From positions 1-41,936 of IMG/VR virus record IMGVR_UViG_3300028840_001832: a stretch of DNA of 41,936 bases. One strand, written 5' to 3'. The DNA comes from a virus. The position numbers and the translations under genes are program-made. The notes under the pieces are model-generated. The model saw only the letters and a program-made list of their open reading frames with translations, searched no databases and was not told the DNA's origin. Of this stretch, positions 38,804 to 41,936 are shown piece after piece; the first letter of the stretch is position 1; each line of letters starts with the position of its first letter.

Positions 38804-38856
38804 AATCCCCCTTCGCAGGTAGGTTGCGAAAAAAAAGTTTAAGCTTTTTAAAAAGT

Positions 38857-38881
38857 TGGCATAGTTATATAGCCATTTTTT
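38857..38881 (+). terminator. Rho-independent terminator of the late operon
   Basis: TGGC (38857-38860) pairs with GCCA (38872-38875) and ATA with TAT (38861-38863 with 38868-38870), with one bulged A and a GTTA loop, followed at once by six T (38876-38881). It separates the late genes from the early promoter at 38937. The hairpin at 38812-38830 just upstream (TTCGCA/TGCGAA) is followed by A residues and is not a + strand terminator. Confidence 0.65.
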
Positions 38882-38936
38882 AACTTTATTTTAAATTTCC
38901 AGTAAATTTTAATAAATAAAAAAATATCTAAATAAC

Positions 38937-38965
38937 TTTACATTTGTAATATTATGTTGTATAAT
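38937..38965 (+). promoter_or_regulatory. Sigma70-type early promoter
   Basis: TTTACA at 38937-38942 and TATAAT at 38960-38965, spacer 17. It drives the RHH gene and the ERF/SSB early operon. The segment TTGTATAATT..TACAT just before the start is shared with the promoter at 4456, hinting at a common operator. Confidence 0.75.
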
Positions 38966-38994
38966 TATTACATATGATAACTAAGGAGCAACTA

Positions 38995-39180
38995 ATGAAA
39001 CTTTTTAGCACAAGACTACCAGAAGAAACCTTAAAACTTTTGGAGCATTTTTGCCATAAAAATGATTACAAAATACAAAAAGTGGTCAAAGATGCTATTG
39101 TAGAATACATTAGCAATATTGAACTTATGGAGCAAGAAACAAATGAAATTGTCAAAAACAGAAATAAAACTAATTCATAA
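38995..39180 (+). CDS. Ribbon-helix-helix regulator
   Basis: 61 residues: 'MKLFSTRLPEETLKLLEHFCHKNDYKIQKVVKDAIVEYISNIELM'. The strand (KLFSTRLP), helix 1 and helix 2 order is that of CopG/Arc-type repressors. ATG at 38995 follows AAGGAG with seven-base spacing; an in-frame ATG at 38974 lies where transcription should start and would give a leaderless form seven residues longer. First gene of the early operon, so it is a likely autoregulator. Confidence 0.75.
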   Translation: MKLFSTRLPEETLKLLEHFCHKNDYKIQKVVKDAIVEYISNIELMEQETNEIVKNRNKTNS

Positions 39181-39237
39181 GTTACTCGCTTTGAAATATA
39201 AGCATATAAAATTTTATTCAAATATTGGAGGTAAACT

Positions 39238-39468
39238 ATGATTAATATAATAACAATTATTTGTACATTAATTGCTGGTGTTGGTGCTGGAATACTTGGG
39301 ATACAAATGTTCAAAGAAAATAAAAATCTAAAAAAACTTGCATATCTTAAAGGTTATATGCAAGGACATAAAGATGCTGAAAAAAAATGCCTTGAAACTA
39401 TTGAAAAATTCTACACTAAAAAAGGAATGGAGGTAACGGATGCTGAACAATTTCCAACACAAAATTGA
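39238..39468 (+). CDS. Small membrane protein of the early operon
   Basis: 76 residues: one membrane segment (IITIICTLIAGVGAGILGIQMF), then a charged tail (KENKNLKKLAYLKGYMQGHKDAEKKCLETIEKF). GGAGG start. Its last codons overlap the next gene and carry that gene's GGAGG. Function unknown. Confidence 0.55.
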   Translation: MINIITIICTLIAGVGAGILGIQMFKENKNLKKLAYLKGYMQGHKDAEKKCLETIEKFYTKKGMEVTDAEQFPTQN

Positions 39469-39727
39469 ATCAGAAATAATAACAACCACTAATGGTGAAG
39501 AGTACCTTGTTAATATTGGTTTTGATATAGGTGAGGGATACGAAGATTGTTTTGAGCCAGTACGAGGGCATTACACAAAACCTAATGGATGGACATTAGA
39601 ATGCTATAATTTTTGCTTGGTAATAGATGGAAAAATAGAGATTGAAATTCCTGAAGAATTGTTTCATATGGTATCTGACCAGGTAGAAACAATTATAGAA
39701 GAACATGTTGAAGATATGAGGAGGTAA
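39440..39727 (+). CDS. Hypothetical acidic early protein
   Basis: 95 residues, acidic, beta-rich centre ('SEIITTTNGEEYLVNIGFDIGEGYEDCFEPVRGHYTKPNGWTLECYNFCLVIDGKIEIEIP') and a helical end (MVSDQVETIIEEHVEDMRR). Frequently seen type of small phage gene before ERF. No function known. Its last codons include GAGGAGG for the ERF gene. Confidence 0.6.
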   Translation: MLNNFQHKIESEIITTTNGEEYLVNIGFDIGEGYEDCFEPVRGHYTKPNGWTLECYNFCLVIDGKIEIEIPEELFHMVSDQVETIIEEHVEDMRR

Positions 39728-39729
39728 AC

Positions 39730-40299
39730 ATGATTGAAATGTCAAACAACAAACAACTAAAAAACATAACTGCTGCATTAATTCAGTTTCACAATGAAGT
39801 TGGCAAGGTAGCAAAGAACAGTAGCAACCCATATTTTAAAAGTAAGTATGGGGATCTTAATGCTTATTTAGAAGTTATTAAAGAACCTCTTGCCAATTCT
39901 AAGCTTACTATTGTACAGATGCCAGTAACAAATGGACTGCGAACAATACTAATGCACGAATCTGGTGAATACTTAGAAAGTGAATGTACAATACCTAATC
40001 TTCCAGCAGATGCACAAAAGTTAGGTGCTGCAATTACTTATTTAAGGCGATATATGATAGCTTCATTTTTAGGCTTAAATGCTGAAGATGACGATGGTGA
40101 GTCTATGCGCAAAAGTAAAGCGGAGCAGGAAAAGCGGATTAAATCATTGAGAGATAAAGTAAATATGGTTTACGGTAAAATAAAAAATCCAAGTGATAAA
40201 CTTAAAACCTGGGTATCACAACTAGATACTCACAATGAAAGCCAGCTTTGTGCCGGTTTAATTGAGATGGAAAAAATAATACAAGGGGAAAATAAATGA
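39730..40299 (+). CDS. erf: ERF-family single-strand annealing protein
   Basis: 189 residues. 'KNITAALIQFHNEVGKVAKNSSNPYFKSKYGDLNAYLEVIKEPLANSKLTIVQMP' and 'LPADAQKLGAAITYLRRYMIASFLGLNAEDDDG' are the core ERF motifs (NP.FkskYadl, GsaiTYarRYal...lgl..eeDdDg). It anneals single strands during phage recombination and genome circularisation or concatemer formation. Next gene is SSB-like, a usual partner. GAGGAGG start. Confidence 0.9.
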   Translation: MIEMSNNKQLKNITAALIQFHNEVGKVAKNSSNPYFKSKYGDLNAYLEVIKEPLANSKLTIVQMPVTNGLRTILMHESGEYLESECTIPNLPADAQKLGAAITYLRRYMIASFLGLNAEDDDGESMRKSKAEQEKRIKSLRDKVNMVYGKIKNPSDKLKTWVSQLDTHNESQLCAGLIEMEKIIQGENK

Positions 40300-40607
40300 G
40301 TGATAAAATATTTTGTGGTAGCGGTAAAACTTACGGGCAATATGGACAGATAGGTATTAACGTTTGTCTAAGTGATATACCAAAAGAACACATGTCAAAA
40401 GATAAAAATGGTAAAACTTGGGTTAAGCTTAATGTATGTAGTAAGAAAACTCCAACCGAAAAATCTACACACTATGTAGAGGTCAACACCTGGAAACCAA
40501 AACCAGATAATCCAGGTCATTCGCCTGAGCAAAACCAATACCATAAACCGCAGGAAGTAGCCGATGAACTCGGTAATTTTGAAGATCCAGGCGAAGTTCC
40601 ATTTTAA
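40296..40607 (+). CDS. SSB-like single-strand DNA-binding protein
   Basis: 103 residues: a short beta core ('KTYGQYGQIGINVCLSDIPKEHMSKDKNGKTWVKLNVCSKKTPTEKSTHYVEVNTWKP') and a disordered linker ending in the acidic tip 'NFEDPGEVPF', which mimics the SSB C-terminal tip used to recruit partners. It probably works with ERF. Shorter than a full SSB OB-fold, so the call is moderate. ATGA overlap with erf. Confidence 0.6.
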   Translation: MSDKIFCGSGKTYGQYGQIGINVCLSDIPKEHMSKDKNGKTWVKLNVCSKKTPTEKSTHYVEVNTWKPKPDNPGHSPEQNQYHKPQEVADELGNFEDPGEVPF

Positions 40608-41101
40608 TGAACACCGACACTTTACTGCCTATTTTTGTTAAAAAAGTACATCAGTTATATAAGGATGTGGAGAAATCCACATTCTTAACTGATGCCCTAA
40701 AAGAGATTCAGAAACTCGAAAACTGGCTTTTAACTAACCGATCCCTTCAACAGCATCGCTGCCTACAATCTTTCCTGACTTATTTATGGCAATCTTACGG
40801 TGATGACTTCAAAAGTAGAGGTGGGTTTGTGAGCTACATAAAGAGCTGTATAGGTTTTTGCAAAACAAAGAAGGTAAAAACAGTCGAGATTGACTCTAAA
40901 TGCCCTGAGTGTAACTGTGCGCTTAAAGAAAAGGCATATTTAAAGGAGTTTAAAGTCAAATCTTTGTCATTTGCAGAGTGTAGCCAGAAATTACACCAAC
41001 AAGTATTTGATAGAATCAAGGATTTTGCTTTTGATAAATGGGGTATTGTCTTTGAAAAGTGGTTTGAACACTGGACAATGAATGAAGGAACTAACCAATG
41101 A
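40607..41101 (+). CDS. Hypothetical protein with Cys pair
   Basis: 164 residues, mostly helical. A CPECNC motif near residues 99-104 could hold zinc with other Cys/His further on (CSQKLH). 'QHRCLQSFLTYLWQSYGDDFKSRGGFVSYIKSCIGFC' is a helical core. It lies in the recombination operon between the SSB-like gene and small genes, so a NinB-like or replication accessory role is possible, but no motif proves it. TAATG overlap upstream. Confidence 0.55.
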   Translation: MNTDTLLPIFVKKVHQLYKDVEKSTFLTDALKEIQKLENWLLTNRSLQQHRCLQSFLTYLWQSYGDDFKSRGGFVSYIKSCIGFCKTKKVKTVEIDSKCPECNCALKEKAYLKEFKVKSLSFAECSQKLHQQVFDRIKDFAFDKWGIVFEKWFEHWTMNEGTNQ

Positions 41102-41313
41102 ATTATAATAAACTGGCTAAAAGCCGTATCTTAGAATTCAAACAAAATAATCCCTTCCAAGATAAGAGAAAAGCGATTCTTTATAATGAAGCTTATAAAG
41201 CAGAATTAAAGAAACATTTTGAAGGTAAATCACAGGATTATTATAATCAATATTATCAAGAGGTCTTTAGATTGGAGAGATCTAAAGGTCAATTATTTTT
41301 TACAGGAGTTTAA
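41098..41313 (+). CDS. Small basic hypothetical protein
   Basis: 71 residues: MNYNKLAKSRILEFKQNNPF, then charged helices rich in Lys and Tyr (YNEAYKAELKKHFEGKSQDYYNQYYQEVFRLERSKG). ATGA overlap upstream. Function unknown. Confidence 0.55.
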   Translation: MNYNKLAKSRILEFKQNNPFQDKRKAILYNEAYKAELKKHFEGKSQDYYNQYYQEVFRLERSKGQLFFTGV

Positions 41314-41315
41314 TT

Positions 41316-41534
41316 ATGAGTACTATGAAAACTATATGTTGTAAATGTGGCGAATTTCTATGTGAAACAGAATGCAATCATCATTTAGCGCATCAAGATT
41401 CCCACGGACTATGTAAAGCCTGCGCAGTAAAATCAATATTTGAATGGAAGTTTAGACGAAAGCTAACTTATAGAGAAATGTCATTTATTATGTCACATAC
41501 TGAACAACTATACAAAAAATATGTTGAATGTTAA
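41316..41534 (+). CDS. Small zinc-finger-like protein
   Basis: 72 residues with Cys/His clusters 'CCKCGEFLCETECNHH' (8-23) and 'HGLCKACA' (30-37), a DksA- or zinc-finger-like arrangement, then a helical end (FRRKLTYREMSFIMSHTEQLYKKY). GGAG start. Probably a DNA- or RNA-polymerase-binding small protein, by zinc pattern only. Confidence 0.6.
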   Translation: MSTMKTICCKCGEFLCETECNHHLAHQDSHGLCKACAVKSIFEWKFRRKLTYREMSFIMSHTEQLYKKYVEC

Positions 41535-41546
41535 GGAGTTAATACT

Positions 41547-41762
41547 ATGAAAACATTAATGAAACCTAGACCAGCATCATTTAATGAATTTTGGATCCGG
41601 CTTAATGGTAAACATGCCAAAAAAATCGATAAAGGAACTTTAATCTGGATGCTACAACGCCATGATCTATGGCATGATTTTAACGTAACTAATAAGCTCC
41701 GGCTGAAACAAGAGCTTAAAATATTTGAAGATAGCCTTAAAAATAAAACTTTGGAGGATTAA
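41547..41762 (+). CDS. Small hypothetical protein
   Basis: 71 residues, 'SFNEFWIRLNGKHAKKIDKGTLIWMLQRHDLWHDFNVTNKLRLKQELKIFED', amphipathic helices. AAGGAG start. GGAGG for the next gene lies in its last codons. Unknown family. Confidence 0.55.
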   Translation: MKTLMKPRPASFNEFWIRLNGKHAKKIDKGTLIWMLQRHDLWHDFNVTNKLRLKQELKIFEDSLKNKTLED

Positions 41763-41764
41763 TT

Positions 41765-41936
41765 ATGAAATATAAAACAACAAAAGAAATGTTAAAAGAT
41801 TGGGATGATGGAAAACCAATCTGGTCAGTTGAAATGGGCGGACTTAGTCAGCAATATGAGAATGCAATACAGCAGGAAATATTTCCACTTTGTGAAAAAA
41901 TACTTGACAATCCAATTTTACAAAAAGATGATAAAG
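41765..41936 (+). CDS. Partial hypothetical phage protein, cut by the window end
   Basis: 57 complete codons are visible: 'MKYKTTKEMLKDWDDGKPIW', 'VEMGGLSQQYENAIQQEIF' and a charged run. The 'vEMGGlg..YEqaIq' segment recurs in small conserved phage proteins of unknown role. If the window is circular, the frame continues over base 1 and stops at 15-17, giving about 62 residues, a natural length. GGAGG start at 41754-41758. Confidence 0.65.
   Translation, partial: MKYKTTKEMLKDWDDGKPIWSVEMGGLSQQYENAIQQEIFPLCEKILDNPILQKDDK

Noticed and set aside
38812-38830. Hairpin TTCGCA/TGCGAA as a terminator
   Set aside because: It is followed by A, not T, on the + strand; the terminator at 38857-38881 fits better.
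1-41936. CRISPR array, tRNA genes, integrase or attachment site, insertion sequences
   Set aside because: No regularly spaced repeats with unique spacers, no cloverleaf with CCA-type end, no recombinase motifs and no transposase were seen on either strand by reading.

Overview
The window reads as an almost complete, and possibly complete, genome of an AT-rich tailed phage (siphovirus-like). Every convincing gene is on the + strand, packed with ATGA/TAATG overlaps and strong AAGGAGG-type ribosome binding sites. There is no integrase, no classical repressor and no tRNA gene. The host cannot be named. Strong Shine-Dalgarno use argues against Bacteroidetes, and a lipobox lipoprotein plus an O-antigen-type sugar pathway suggest a diderm host. 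Joining the two ends would complete the last gene with a short in-frame tail, so this may be a circularly permuted map opened inside the early region.

Layout. (1) 38.9 kb to the end, then 1 to about 4.5 kb: early region. It holds a ribbon-helix-helix (RHH) regulator, an ERF annealing protein, an SSB-like protein, a replisome organiser, many tiny Cys-rich or coiled-coil proteins, a DUF2061 membrane protein, a Vsr-like nuclease, a secreted lysozyme-like enzyme and an HNH nuclease. (2) 4.45-5.87 kb: an odd block with a leaderless RHH gene, about 410 bases of gene-free, hairpin-dense, GC-richer sequence (candidate structured RNA), a small conserved-looking protein, and a two-part GGTCTG-type hexamer array. 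(3) 5.87-14.8 kb: a sugar cassette. Gmd, a ColD-like PLP enzyme with His in place of the catalytic Lys, and a Fcl/ColC-like epimerase-reductase together predict GDP-L-colitose synthesis. They are followed by glycosyltransferases, a sugar methyltransferase, a kinase-methyltransferase fusion and an MptE-like protein. (4) 15.3-18.6 kb: ParB-methyltransferase, TerS and TerL. (5) 18.6-24.8 kb: portal, minor head protein and a group of fibre/LamG-like proteins ending in a second MptE-like gene. (6) 24.8-37.4 kb: scaffold, major capsid protein, connectors, major tail protein, tail chaperone with a lambda-type GGGAAAG frameshift site, tape measure, baseplate and fibre proteins. (7) 37.4-38.8 kb: M15 endolysin, holin-like and spanin-like membrane proteins, then a terminator.

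Regulation visible in the sequence: five good sigma70-type promoters (4456, 15310, 18659, 24760, 38937). Two of them, driving the portal operon and the scaffold/capsid operon, share a TAACACGATT-type motif in different arrangements. It is a direct repeat 21 bp apart upstream of one promoter and an inverted repeat just downstream of the -10 of the other, which suggests one phage regulator acting on both. Two RHH genes sit behind nearly identical promoters whose -10 lies directly before the start codon.

The main candidates for something new are the structured RNA at 4652-5063, the adjoining G-rich hexamer array with its duplicated Trp/Ser/Arg/Gly peptides, the phage-borne GDP-colitose cassette, and the kinase-methyltransferase fusion.
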